Shown here piece by piece: positions 31,790-40,804 of a stretch of DNA of 64,000 bases. The notes under the pieces are model-generated. The model did not search any database and was not told the origin of the DNA. It saw nothing but the letters and a program-made list of their open reading frames with translations. The DNA is from Cryomorphaceae bacterium (GTDB lineage Bacteria; Bacteroidota; Bacteroidia; Flavobacteriales_D; Sanyastnellaceae). The DNA lies in the NCBI GenBank assembly GCA_016124575.1, contig WGNM01000016.1:1-64000 (forward strand), given 5' to 3'. The position numbers and the translations under genes were made by a program. Numbering within the stretch: the stretch's first letter is position 1; each line of letters opens with the position of its first letter.

Positions 31790-32877
31790 AATCTATTTGG
31801 TAGTTCAATTTCAAATTTTGCACCTTGGCGAAGTTCAGAAGAGAGGTGAATCTTTCCTCCCATTTTATCGGCTGCTTCTTTCACGATATACAGTCCTATT
31901 CCACTTCCCAGTTTGCTATCGTTTGACCGGAAGAACATATCAAAAACCTTCTTTTGGTCTTCCCTATTTATGCCTTGTCCGTTATCTTCAACAATCAATC
32001 GCACCACCTTTTCATTCGCCTCAATCATCAATTTCAGGAAAGGTTGATCTTTTGTTAGATCAGCGTATTTGATAGAATTTGAAATCAGATTATTGAGAAT
32101 CATTTTCAATCGAAGTTCATCGAGTCGGATAGGTCCAGATTGGTTTGCTGATTTTTGAATATTTATTTTTTCGGCGCCATCAAAATACCTGTAATGTTCG
32201 ATAACCTCATCCAATAAGATATCAGCTTGGATATCGGCGAGCACCTCGCCTTGTTTTCTGTTTTGGTAGTATGAGATAATGTTTTGGACAAACCCATCGA
32301 GACGTTTTACTGATTTTTCGATCATACCGAAGTATTCACCGGAAGTTCCGCCGATATTTTCTGCGCGAGCAACTTTAACAACACCGAGGATAGAAACAAG
32401 CGGTGCGCGAAGATCGTGAGATGCTGAGTAGACAAATTTTTCGAGTTCACCCAACGCCTTTTCAAGGTCTTCATTCTTCTTTTTCAGTGCTTGTCGGCTG
32501 GCATAGAGTTCATAGGCATTCATGATAGTGATGCGCAACTCTTGTTCATTCCATGGTTTCGGAATATAACGGAAAACCTGACCTTTATTGATCGCATCGA
32601 TTACCGCTTCGATATCGGCATAACCTGTGAGCAACATGCGCGTTGGTTCAGGAAAATCGGGAACGATGAGTTCAAAGAACTCAACACCGGAGATATTCGG
32701 CATTTTCTGATCTGATATAGCGACATGGATTTCGTTATCAGATAAGATCTGCACCGCCTCGTTCGCGTTCGTTGTTGTGAACACATCAAAATCTCTGCGG
32801 AACGCTGCTTTGAACGATATCAAATTGTTTTCCTCGTCATCGAGGTACAACACACGGATTTTTTCTTGAGGCATCAT
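31786..32877 (-). CDS. Receiver-histidine kinase hybrid
   Basis: 363 aa, soluble. The N-terminal receiver (1-125) has Asp56 in SDQKMP and Lys107 in IPKPW. A coiled coil follows, then an HisKA domain with His154 in SHDLRAPL, and an HATPase domain with N box NNLISNSIKYAD, G1 VEDNGQGI and G2 SGIGLYIV. Receiver-first kinases accept a signal by phosphorylation and alter their own output, so this one can sit in the middle of a phosphorelay. It lies 18 bp after the membrane kinase gene. Two adjacent ATG codons are possible starts. Confidence 0.93.
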   Translation of the reverse strand: MMPQEKIRVLYLDDEENNLISFKAAFRRDFDVFTTTNANEAVQILSDNEIHVAISDQKMPNISGVEFFELIVPDFPEPTRMLLTGYADIEAVIDAINKGQVFRYIPKPWNEQELRITIMNAYELYASRQALKKKNEDLEKALGELEKFVYSASHDLRAPLVSILGVVKVARAENIGGTSGEYFGMIEKSVKRLDGFVQNIISYYQNRKQGEVLADIQADILLDEVIEHYRYFDGAEKINIQKSANQSGPIRLDELRLKMILNNLISNSIKYADLTKDQPFLKLMIEANEKVVRLIVEDNGQGINREDQKKVFDMFFRSNDSKLGSGIGLYIVKEAADKMGGKIHLSSELRQGAKFEIELPNRL

Positions 32878-32895
32878 TCTTTTAGAGAGCGGCGA

Positions 32896-35004
32896 TCAGA
32901 GGCTGCCGGGTAAAGTTATAATAAATTCCGTTCCAACCCCTTCATCTGACTCAACCACAATGGTACCCTTGTGATCGTTGACAATTCCCAGTACTATGCT
33001 TAGTCCTAAGCCCGTTCCTTCACCTACATCTTTGGTGGTAAAGAACGGATCGAAGATGCGCTGTTTTACTGCTTCAGGAATTCCCACCCCATTGTCTTTG
33101 ATTCGCACCACAACATTGTCTGATTCAAAGCGAGTCGTAATCCATATTTTCCTCTCCTCTTTTGTCCGCCCCAACCCTGCCGAAGCCTGCATCGCATTGT
33201 TAATGATGTTCATAAACACCTGATTCAATTTACCTGGGAAGCAATTGATATCCTTCATGTTTGGGTCAAGATCCTCAATTATTGTGGCTTCACCCCGCAT
33301 ATTGCTTTTAAGGATGATGAGAGTCGAAATAAGACATTCATTCACATCAGCCTTTTTGAGAGCATCCTCATCGAGGCGAGAGAACACGCGCAAACCGCGA
33401 ACGATAGCAGAAGTGCGACTAGCGCCATCTTCAATACCTTTCAGCAGCTGGCCAATTTCTGTCCGCAGAAACGGCAATTCAAGGTCTTTAGACAACTGCT
33501 GAATATTTCTAACTTTTTCGTGAATTTCAGCATCTTCGGGCATGATTCCCTCCAGGTTATCTATTACTTTAAAAAGGTCGTCGATATCTCTTTTAAGGGG
33601 TGAGATATTGCCAGACACAAAGTTGATGGGATTGTTCAATTCGTGCGCGATACCTGCTGTCATTTGACCGAGAGAAGCCATTTTTTCAGCATCTACGAGT
33701 TGCGCTTGGGCCGATTTAAGGTTGGCGAGTGTAAGGTTTAGATCATTATTTGCACGTTCAAGTTCCCTGGTCCGCTCATTCACTCTCGATTCGAGTGTTG
33801 CATTCTGTTGTTTAATGATGCGTTCATTTTCACTGAGTGCGAAAAGTTTTTCTTCTTGTTCTACTTCTTTTTCGCGTTTCAGTTGGTTTATTCTGTCGGC
33901 AAGGGCCAAAGACAGGAGAACGACTTCAAGGGCTGAACCAACTGGGAGGGCAAATCGAGTTAAATTATTGTACGGGAATATCCCATAATCTTTCAGAACG
34001 AAAATCACGACTCCGATTAAGAAAAACAACCAAGCGATGACGAAATACAATGCCGGTTTGAAACCCTTTCTATAGATCTGTACACTTCCAAAAATCAAAA
34101 TCAAACTGAACATTGCACAGAAGTTGATCAAGTTAAAGCTAAATTGAAAGTATCCAAGAGTTGATGTTACAAGCGCTACCAGATATAGCAGAGAGTAGCC
34201 AATCATCAATCTGAAAAGCCATTTTGAATTTTGACGAACGTGCAAAAACTGTCCAGCGAAAATAATTGTTGCCACGCCAGAAACTACCCCACTGAAGTGA
34301 GTAGCCCGCATAGCAATCCACGTATTGTTGGGCCAAACAAATTGGTTACCATATCCATTTAGCACCAATTGAGTAAGACCAACAAACAAAATATAACCGA
34401 TGTAGTACAGGTAGCTTTGATCTCGAACAGAAATGTAAACAAACAGGTTATACAAGAACATAACCATCATTAAGCCTGCATAGAAACTAAAAAAGATATC
34501 AGACGCATTCTGTTCTTTTAGAAGTTCATATTTATCGTTAATGGTAGGCACTACAATAACTTGTTTTCCACTTTGGACTCTTAAAAAAGCCAACGACTTT
34601 TCTTCTGAAGCCATCAGTTCAAATAAGAATTGTGGAGAGTCAATTTGTCTAGTTGAAAAAGGAAAAGCCACACCAGTAGTATCTCCAGAAAGAATTTCTT
34701 TTCCAAGCACTTGATAAAAGAACACTGAATCGAGCATTGGCGATTCAATCTGAAGAAAAAGTCCGCCCTCGTTTGGTGGCAACTCTATTTTGAGCCAAGT
34801 TGCATTTTCTTTAATTCCCAGATTCAAAACATCTCCGAAGTTTTCATCAAAAGACAAATCGATAACATCTTGAATTGTCAATACATTCAGCGAATCGTCG
34901 AGTTGGTAAGTCGTGAGTTTTTGAGGAATGTAGGTTGCGCTCGAGGCTAAAGAAACAACGCACAAGAGAGCACAGACATTGATTTTAAGAAAATTACTCA
35001 ACAT
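32896..35004 (-). CDS. 7TMR-DISM membrane sensor histidine kinase
   Basis: 702 aa. A signal peptide (1-23) leads to an extracytoplasmic beta-sandwich of the DISMED2 type (about 30-160), seven membrane helices (about 170-390), a coiled coil (390-440), HisKA with His454 in IAHELNNPINF and an HATPase domain with IINNAMQAS, DNGVGIPE and GEGTGLGLSIV. All catalytic boxes are intact. The sensor domain of this class binds small ligands, often sugar-like, outside the cell. It overlaps the acyltransferase-like gene by 11 bp, tying sensor and putative signal synthesis into one unit. Confidence 0.92.
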   Translation of the reverse strand: MLSNFLKINVCALLCVVSLASSATYIPQKLTTYQLDDSLNVLTIQDVIDLSFDENFGDVLNLGIKENATWLKIELPPNEGGLFLQIESPMLDSVFFYQVLGKEILSGDTTGVAFPFSTRQIDSPQFLFELMASEEKSLAFLRVQSGKQVIVVPTINDKYELLKEQNASDIFFSFYAGLMMVMFLYNLFVYISVRDQSYLYYIGYILFVGLTQLVLNGYGNQFVWPNNTWIAMRATHFSGVVSGVATIIFAGQFLHVRQNSKWLFRLMIGYSLLYLVALVTSTLGYFQFSFNLINFCAMFSLILIFGSVQIYRKGFKPALYFVIAWLFFLIGVVIFVLKDYGIFPYNNLTRFALPVGSALEVVLLSLALADRINQLKREKEVEQEEKLFALSENERIIKQQNATLESRVNERTRELERANNDLNLTLANLKSAQAQLVDAEKMASLGQMTAGIAHELNNPINFVSGNISPLKRDIDDLFKVIDNLEGIMPEDAEIHEKVRNIQQLSKDLELPFLRTEIGQLLKGIEDGASRTSAIVRGLRVFSRLDEDALKKADVNECLISTLIILKSNMRGEATIIEDLDPNMKDINCFPGKLNQVFMNIINNAMQASAGLGRTKEERKIWITTRFESDNVVVRIKDNGVGIPEAVKQRIFDPFFTTKDVGEGTGLGLSIVLGIVNDHKGTIVVESDEGVGTEFIITLPGSL

Positions 35005-35743
35005 GAATTTGAATATCGAAGTGAACAGTAACTTTTCCTCTTGCTCCGACTATTTCTTGCTTTAATTGGGGGTTATTTTCTAAAGCAACAACAGTAGAAA
35101 GGAAATCGTCGTCCAAATTCTGCCTGCTTTCAGGGTGCTTATACAATGTCAGTGTTGCGATGAAACGATCGGTTGGGTAAGGGATTTCACCGTTATTCGC
35201 CAATTCAGTAAAATGATCAAGACCGAGTTCTTTCATCCATCTTCTTGTCACAGGAGAAAGGAGAGCCACCATGCGGTGAATTTTGAGTTTTTCACAAAGA
35301 CTCCATCCACATTTTACCAAATCTTTGGCGCTTACGCCCAGACCTGCTATTTCTACTGAAGTCCACAAGGCACAAAACTCTGCAACGCCATGTTTTGAGA
35401 GGTCTTTAAAAACTTCATCTGTTCGTTCATCATGCAGTCGGAATGTTTGCTGACATGGGAGAGGATTGGCATCAGAAAAGATATGAATACGCGCTCCACC
35501 ATATATTTTCTCACCACCTGGCGAGGTAATCATCAGCACGTAAACATTCGGATCTTCCGCCCAAGTAGCTCCCATAGTAGAGACCTTCTTGATTCCATGA
35601 TTTTTAAGCACCGAAGCGTGCCCTTCGGCAAAGCGCATGGATTTATTTACGTCATCAATTGCGCGGAAAGCTATAATCCGCAACGATCGTATCTGCGCAA
35701 CTGTGCGTGCTGCAGTATCTTTATTAACCCAAGTTGAACTCAC
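34994..35743 (-). CDS. GNAT-fold acyltransferase, autoinducer-synthase-like (putative)
   Basis: 249 aa. The core shows the GNAT order: an N-terminal helix with SLRIIAFRAI, a beta strand with KIYGGARIHIF, the strand AEFCALWTSVEIAG, the acyl-CoA loop LGVSAKDLVKCGW, and the later motif RRWMKELGLDHF. The arrangement is close to N-acyl amino acid/AHL-type synthases in the same superfamily, although the strict LuxI residues are not all identifiable. The product is unknown. It overlaps the ThiF-like gene by 20 bp and the sensor kinase by 11 bp. A plain N-acetyltransferase is the main alternative. Confidence 0.6.
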   Translation of the reverse strand: MSSTWVNKDTAARTVAQIRSLRIIAFRAIDDVNKSMRFAEGHASVLKNHGIKKVSTMGATWAEDPNVYVLMITSPGGEKIYGGARIHIFSDANPLPCQQTFRLHDERTDEVFKDLSKHGVAEFCALWTSVEIAGLGVSAKDLVKCGWSLCEKLKIHRMVALLSPVTRRWMKELGLDHFTELANNGEIPYPTDRFIATLTLYKHPESRQNLDDDFLSTVVALENNPQLKQEIVGARGKVTVHFDIQIHVE

Positions 35744-36821
35744 CGATGTCTAGATATTTACGTCCATTCAATTTTTCATCTCCTAATAATATCAATCGCG
35801 ATACCGAAGCCACTACACCAGCTCCCATCGTCACTTCGGAGCCCAATTGAGGCCAGCGCGAAATAGATTTTCCAATTTCTGTAAATGACAATTTCATCCG
35901 ACTGCTCAATTCTTCTACAGCGATAAATTTCGATGTTATTTCTGGCGTCCAATTGTCGGCCCCCAACAAGTTCTCAACTTCATTATCTGTAAATCGTCCG
36001 TGAAGCAACCCCAACGCAGGATTCAAGTCAAACCTTTCAATATCTAACACCCCATTATCCGAAGTTTCCATCACCACTGGTATACCTCTTTTCTTTGCAT
36101 GCAATCGCGATCTGAGTTTCATACTGATACTATCGCATAACTCGACGAGAAGATCGATCTTCCCTCCTTCATCAAAAAACTGATCAATATTTTCATTCGT
36201 TATTCCGCAATCATAAACCTTCACTTTTATAAACGGATCGATCTCGGAAATTTCACGTGCTACCACAGTAGTTTTAGGCAAACCGAGATTCAAAACACTT
36301 GAGCGGATTCGATTCAAATTGGATAAATCCAGCGTATCCATATCAGCAATTCTAAGCTCACCAGCGCCGCGTTCTAAGGCTATAGCAAGGGCTGCCCCTG
36401 AGCCAACCGACATTCCGATGATTCCAATAATTTTAGATTGTAGTACCTTTTGTTCTTCGCTCGTGATTTTGAGCATGTTTCGATTTGTGCGGACTTCAAT
36501 AAACGCCTCTTCATCCAAAAGGTGGATGATCGTATTTCGCCAAGGATAATAGACCCAAACACCATAGTCGAACTTTTGAGAGCCGTTCAATTCTTTTTGG
36601 ATTCCCAATTCTAATTCTTCAGCAGAAGGCCTTCCCATTTTCTCCGGAAATCTGAGAGCAACCAATTCTCGCAACTGATGTCTGATTTCATCAATCAATA
36701 AAGGTTTTTTTTCTTCCAGCAAGCGATCAAATGCCTGCCTATCATCTGATTTTTTCAATTGGAAGATGACAGGATAAATTACCTGATTCGCAATGGTCGG
36801 CTCGTTGGCTATTGTTGCCAT
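35724..36821 (-). CDS. ThiF/E1-like adenylyltransferase family protein
   Basis: 365 aa. A ~120-residue N-terminal region of unknown fold is followed by an E1-like Rossmann domain: glycine-rich loop IIGIIGMSVGSGAA (131-144), the ATP/Mg motif DMDTLDLSNLNR (160-171), conserved Lys in LPKT (183) and the LVELCDS Asp. No CxxC zinc pairs and no obvious catalytic cysteine as in ubiquitin E1 or MoeB are seen. E1-like enzymes adenylate a carboxylate, so this one could activate a small acid or peptide end. First gene of the signalling unit. Confidence 0.8.
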   Translation of the reverse strand: MATIANEPTIANQVIYPVIFQLKKSDDRQAFDRLLEEKKPLLIDEIRHQLRELVALRFPEKMGRPSAEELELGIQKELNGSQKFDYGVWVYYPWRNTIIHLLDEEAFIEVRTNRNMLKITSEEQKVLQSKIIGIIGMSVGSGAALAIALERGAGELRIADMDTLDLSNLNRIRSSVLNLGLPKTTVVAREISEIDPFIKVKVYDCGITNENIDQFFDEGGKIDLLVELCDSISMKLRSRLHAKKRGIPVVMETSDNGVLDIERFDLNPALGLLHGRFTDNEVENLLGADNWTPEITSKFIAVEELSSRMKLSFTEIGKSISRWPQLGSEVTMGAGVVASVSRLILLGDEKLNGRKYLDIGEFNLG

Positions 36822-36955
36822 TTTACAATGATTTCCCGTTAGTTTTCGTTCGCAATATTAGAGCAAGCACTTTTTGATATCGGAATACCAAAAAAGCTTA
36901 ATCGAGGAGAATGTACGAAACCTTTGGATATGTCAAACGTACTATACTTATGGAA

Positions 36956-37402
36956 ATGAGCAATCTTAAAGTCTTAATACCACAAGAAACTGTAAATCAA
37001 CATTTTGACTTACCTGAAGTGGTTGGAAAAATAACATATTCCGAATCGAGTGATATATGGGCATTTGCAGAGAAAAAAGATTTCTGCGTTTTGGTCGTGT
37101 CGATGTCGTTCATACAAAATGGCAACCACTCCCTCATTCCTGCTATTCGAGCCATTCATGGGCAGATGGTAGTGTGCTTGGTTCAAGACATTGACGACAT
37201 ATCGAAGCTCGTAGACATCGTTAATCAATGCGGAGCGATTCGCATTTGCCGAAAAGAAGAAATTTCCAAAAGCGTGAGTGCGGCAGTAACAGACAGCATT
37301 CTAGTAGCCATGGAAAATGATAGAAAAGACAAACTGATTGCGTCGCTAACTCTTGAAAATGAACAATATGAGTTTATGCTCCGACACAGTTTACTTTCTT
37401 AA
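36956..37402 (+). CDS. Degenerate receiver-like protein (hypothetical)
   Basis: 148 aa if it starts at the ATG at 36956; ATG codons at 36911 and 36950 are possible, and GAGGAG lies just before 36911. The pattern of alternating strands and helices (LKVLIPQ, DFCVLVVSMSF, MVVCLVQDID, GAIRICRKEEI) resembles a receiver domain, but the phosphoacceptor Asp position reads Ser in VSMSF and no acidic pair is visible near the N terminus. It is therefore a probable pseudo-receiver. It is divergent from the ThiF-like gene and is followed after 74 bp by the kinase-like gene. Confidence 0.5.
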   Translation: MSNLKVLIPQETVNQHFDLPEVVGKITYSESSDIWAFAEKKDFCVLVVSMSFIQNGNHSLIPAIRAIHGQMVVCLVQDIDDISKLVDIVNQCGAIRICRKEEISKSVSAAVTDSILVAMENDRKDKLIASLTLENEQYEFMLRHSLLS

Positions 37403-37476
37403 CTTTTGAAATTCTTTTTTAATACCCAAGTTTGAACTACCTTTTGTCTTTTGTTTAAGGAGTAGTTCATAGCACG

Positions 37477-38406
37477 ATGGTTGATTTAGGTTGGTTTTCA
37501 TGGACTGTTGATTTCCACAAAAGGGAATTCATTCATCTCAAGTACACAGAAGATTTGCATCCTTTATTCGATACGAAGAAGGATTTTCCTGTTTGGTGGA
37601 ACCACCTGATACAAACAGATCGCATCACACTTGAAGTTGGACAAACATTCACCGTTATCGGTTCGGATGCTTTGTTTTCAGATTCAAACTTCATAACAAA
37701 AGGGATCGTATTGGATACCGATCCTTTGGTTATTTCTGGCACGACCAAAAGACATGACCTTGTGCCTGATGACATTACGTTTAGTCAATTGACTCAAGCC
37801 ATAGAAAATTACAATTCTCAATCAAACGGGAACATTACCCACCTGCTAAAGGCGCCAATAAATCGAATTCGGGGTTTGACCGGAATTCTCATCCAGGAAT
37901 TGAATCTTAAAACCAACGACGCAATGTTGTTGGAATATCTCAAAGACAGCGCCAACAGGCTTAGCACGGTTTTCAATCACGTATTAAGTGGAGAACAATT
38001 CTCCCTAACATTTTCTAGCACAACTGTTGGTGAAGTTCTAAATGAGGTGAACGACGTGCTTTGTCAGGTATTTGACCTCAAAGGCTTCAAACTTTTCGAA
38101 CAACCTGAGCCGACAGAAATTTCTGCTGAATCAGGTAAGATGCTGCATGAGGTCACCATGCGGATCATGTTAAACAATGCATTTCCCAAGGATACGCCAC
38201 GTGCACGTTGGACAAAAGTCGACGAGTCTACAGGCTATGTCTCTTTCTTATTTGAGAATGACTCACCCGAGGAGGATATTGATTTTATGGGGGTTACAGG
38301 TATCGCACCTCCACCCGCATCCGTTAAACTTCTGCCAGGCAGCCTGGTAATTCATGAAGTACGTGGCAATAATTCAGAATACAAAATTGTGTTGACTCTC
38401 AATTAA
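37477..38406 (+). CDS. Histidine-kinase-like protein with degenerate ATPase (hypothetical)
   Basis: 309 aa. The N-terminal ~100 residues look PAS-like. Residues 110-175 match an HisKA dimerisation helix pair with His122 in THLLKAPINRIRGL, an H box. The C-terminal domain keeps an N-box-like NNAFP (233-237) but no G1 or G2 glycine-rich ATP-binding motifs; where G1 is expected it reads ENDSPEEDIDF. So it could receive or hold phosphate on His but is unlikely to bind ATP. It overlaps the convergent DUF4924 gene by 8 bp. Confidence 0.6.
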   Translation: MVDLGWFSWTVDFHKREFIHLKYTEDLHPLFDTKKDFPVWWNHLIQTDRITLEVGQTFTVIGSDALFSDSNFITKGIVLDTDPLVISGTTKRHDLVPDDITFSQLTQAIENYNSQSNGNITHLLKAPINRIRGLTGILIQELNLKTNDAMLLEYLKDSANRLSTVFNHVLSGEQFSLTFSSTTVGEVLNEVNDVLCQVFDLKGFKLFEQPEPTEISAESGKMLHEVTMRIMLNNAFPKDTPRARWTKVDESTGYVSFLFENDSPEEDIDFMGVTGIAPPPASVKLLPGSLVIHEVRGNNSEYKIVLTLN

Positions 38407-38941
38407 TTGAGAACAGATCGCCGCTTCTCATAATGCGATACTGTTCAGAAAGCATGCTGATGTAATTTTTGAAGGTATCCATAGCCGACATGGTTTCGGC
38501 TGAAACCTCTTGTTTTTTCAGTCGCAGCATCATCAATCCATACAACGCTGTGAGGCAAGCTTCAACAGGGTTCATTGTTTTGTTGCCCGACATCTCCAAG
38601 AAATCGCGGAGGTTCAGCTCCGCAGCATTCCACACCTTCGCGAATTGATCATGGTGGAGGATATTCAGCAACGTATGGTGCAGGTAATTCAGTTCAATTA
38701 GAATTTCATTCACCTCTTCGACATGACCCTTTTGCTGCACACCACTTGATTGCATTGCGCGGATTAACGTTCCGAACCAATTCATTTCATTGTCGAGTGC
38801 TTTGGCATCAATTTCATTGGACAAAAAAGTGCGAATTACAGACAGGTCGAAGTTTGCAGCTCTAACCAAGTCTTCCATTTGCCAAAGAAAAAGCAAATAC
38901 TCAGCAATGTTCTCCTTCTTCTTTTTCTCGCCGATTGTCAT
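38399..38941 (-). CDS. DUF4924-family protein
   Basis: 180 aa, mostly helical, no signal peptide or membrane segment. It starts with a Lys-rich run and has the conserved-looking LLFLWQMEDLVRAA and LYGLMMLRLKKQEVS stretches seen in the Bacteroidota DUF4924 family. Function unknown. It is the last gene of a three-gene unit (39836-38399) and its start overlaps the OmpH-like stop (ATGA). Confidence 0.7.
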   Translation of the reverse strand: MTIGEKKKKENIAEYLLFLWQMEDLVRAANFDLSVIRTFLSNEIDAKALDNEMNWFGTLIRAMQSSGVQQKGHVEEVNEILIELNYLHHTLLNILHHDQFAKVWNAAELNLRDFLEMSGNKTMNPVEACLTALYGLMMLRLKKQEVSAETMSAMDTFKNYISMLSEQYRIMRSGDLFSIN

Positions 38942-39585
38942 TTTGTTCCTTCATTTCCCATTTTCTCGATGGCATACTCCGTATTAAGTCCATCGATTAC
39001 CGCACTTGTTACATCAAAAGGTTGAGATCCGTAAAGGATGCCTTCTCCCGAAATTCCCCAATTGAGGATAATATCGATGCTGTTTTCAGCGGCAAACTTC
39101 TTCAAGAAAGCATCGAGGCGATCAACGATTTGGACTTGAATTTCTTGTTCTTGCTGCATTAGGCGGTTTTGCTCAGATGATTCAGCTTGCTGAAGCTCAT
39201 ACTGCAGCTCCATTATTCTGTTCTGCGCGATTTGCATTTCCTCCTCTGATGCTTGACCGCTTTGCGCATACTGAACAAGCTCTTGGTACTCCTTTTCAGC
39301 TCCAGAAAGTCGCGATTTTAGTCGGCCTTCGCTTATTTTACTCGAACTGATCAACTCTTGTTGTTTATCGATGATGAACTGATAGCTTTGATTGATGCTA
39401 TCACCTTTCACGAATGCAATGCGCGGCGAAGTCCCTGAAGAGTCGGCGTTCATAAAAGTAGCAGTATTGGAAATAGACCCAATGCCGTCCTGCGAAGCGT
39501 TATCACTGTTTCCTCTTGTGAAAAACAGCACTCCACAAAGCACAATGGCTAGAATGCTGATAGCTAAAGAAATTTTTTGCATCAT
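38938..39585 (-). CDS. OmpH/Skp-family periplasmic chaperone-like protein
   Basis: 215 aa. An N-terminal hydrophobic segment (about 4-22) works as a signal or anchor. Residues 55-195 have the OmpH plan: FVKGDSINQSYQFI, a long charged coiled coil rich in Gln and Glu, then IDIILNWGISGEGILYGS near the end. Skp-type proteins hold unfolded outer-membrane proteins in the periplasm. It is flanked by ATGA overlaps on both sides, so the three genes are translated together. Confidence 0.85.
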   Translation of the reverse strand: MMQKISLAISILAIVLCGVLFFTRGNSDNASQDGIGSISNTATFMNADSSGTSPRIAFVKGDSINQSYQFIIDKQQELISSSKISEGRLKSRLSGAEKEYQELVQYAQSGQASEEEMQIAQNRIMELQYELQQAESSEQNRLMQQEQEIQVQIVDRLDAFLKKFAAENSIDIILNWGISGEGILYGSQPFDVTSAVIDGLNTEYAIEKMGNEGTK

Positions 39586-39836
39586 TTGCTGGTGTTTAGG
39601 TAGGTTTGTGAAGCTTCAGAAAAATCTGTTCTCATTTCGATAAAACGCTTTAGCACCTGCGTGCAGAAAGCGGGAGTAACAATAGATTTCACCTCAGACA
39701 GGCCTACAGATTCGAGTTGACCAATTTTATACGTTTGTTCAAACGTTCCCACTTCAAATTTAATGAGGTACTTTTCATTCCACTTAAAAACAGTGATTTT
39801 CATTACTTCGTGAGGAATTTCGGCAACAACTCGCAT
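39582..39836 (-). CDS. Small hypothetical protein upstream of ompH-like gene
   Basis: 84 aa, no signal peptide, no recognised motif. It looks like a small alpha/beta domain (two strands KITVFKWNEKYLIKFEV). It is supported by a -7 box TATCTTTG (39858-39851) 14 nt before the ATG and by its stop overlapping the next start. Confidence 0.65.
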   Translation of the reverse strand: MRVVAEIPHEVMKITVFKWNEKYLIKFEVGTFEQTYKIGQLESVGLSEVKSIVTPAFCTQVLKRFIEMRTDFSEASQTYLNTSK

Positions 39837-39850
39837 AATTTAAATTTCGG

Positions 39851-39858
39851 CAAAGATA
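39851..39858 (-). promoter_or_regulatory. -7 promoter element of the 39836-38399 operon
   Basis: TATCTTTG on the minus strand matches TAnnTTTG, 14 nt before the ATG. No good -33 TTG. Confidence 0.5.
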
Positions 39859-39883
39859 GTAACTCTGAAAATGAAAACGGCGC

Positions 39884-40804
39884 ATGAATAAAAACCCGTT
39901 CTACCATCGGGAAATTGCAAATTTAGCGTGGATTATTGGCAGCAGTTCGCTCATGGCCAAATCTACCCTATTGCCAGGCCTCAAAGATTCAGCGTGGTTT
40001 CGAGCGCAATACCAACTGCACTATTCCTGGTTAAAAGAATTAGACAGCTCAACCCCACCCGAGGAACTTCAGCACACCATGACACGTGAACCATTGGGCA
40101 AAGCCTTTGAACGGCATGTTGGTTTTTGGCTTCGCGAAAGTCCGCACTTCACATTGCACACACAAAACCTTCAAGTATCAGCAGCTCAAACCGTGGGTGA
40201 ATTCGACTTCATTTTTTCCGACAACGAACGCACCTATCATTTAGAAGTAGCATGCAAATTTTACCTCAGCAAGGCAAATGGAACCGACTGGCGACAGTGG
40301 GTTGGGCCAAATGGCATCGACAGTTTGGCAGAAAAAATGGATGCACTGCAGCGACAACTGGAATTGAGTCAACATCCTGCCGGTAAGGCAGCCCTCGAGA
40401 AGATGGGTATAGACAGCGTTGAACCCATTGCCATGATAAAAGGCTATTTCTTTCATCACTACAGCGACATTCACCGTGCCACCCCGCCGAAGGGAGCCTC
40501 ACCCGATTACAATTCAGGGTGGTGGGTTTATGAAGATGAATTAAGCACATTTATCTCAGAAACAGCCAGTTACCTCATCATTCCAAAATCTGAATGGCTA
40601 GCCAACTGGCATCAACCCGATCATGAGCGCATACTTTATGGAGCGCGGTGTGTTGAAGAATGTCTTAAACAAATTGAGACAACCAACAGTGCAGTAGGCT
40701 TGGTTCAGTTGATTCAAGACAACGGATTATGGGTAGAATTGAGTCGAGGATTTGTCGTCAGGCGCAAACTTTTTCAGCGATCCAACCAGTCTCGGAATTC
40801 TTGA
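39884..40804 (+). CDS. DUF1853-family protein (PD-(D/E)XK-like)
   Basis: 306 aa. The core GEFDFIF followed by HLEVACKFYL gives a D...ExK arrangement like PD-(D/E)XK nuclease folds, preceded by a conserved Glu region (ERHVGFWL). The DUF1853 family has this pattern; its function is unknown. The 3' end overlaps the convergent LytTR regulator gene by 31 bp, an unusually long overlap. From memory, relatives are best known from Gammaproteobacteria. Confidence 0.72.
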   Translation: MNKNPFYHREIANLAWIIGSSSLMAKSTLLPGLKDSAWFRAQYQLHYSWLKELDSSTPPEELQHTMTREPLGKAFERHVGFWLRESPHFTLHTQNLQVSAAQTVGEFDFIFSDNERTYHLEVACKFYLSKANGTDWRQWVGPNGIDSLAEKMDALQRQLELSQHPAGKAALEKMGIDSVEPIAMIKGYFFHHYSDIHRATPPKGASPDYNSGWWVYEDELSTFISETASYLIIPKSEWLANWHQPDHERILYGARCVEECLKQIETTNSAVGLVQLIQDNGLWVELSRGFVVRRKLFQRSNQSRNS

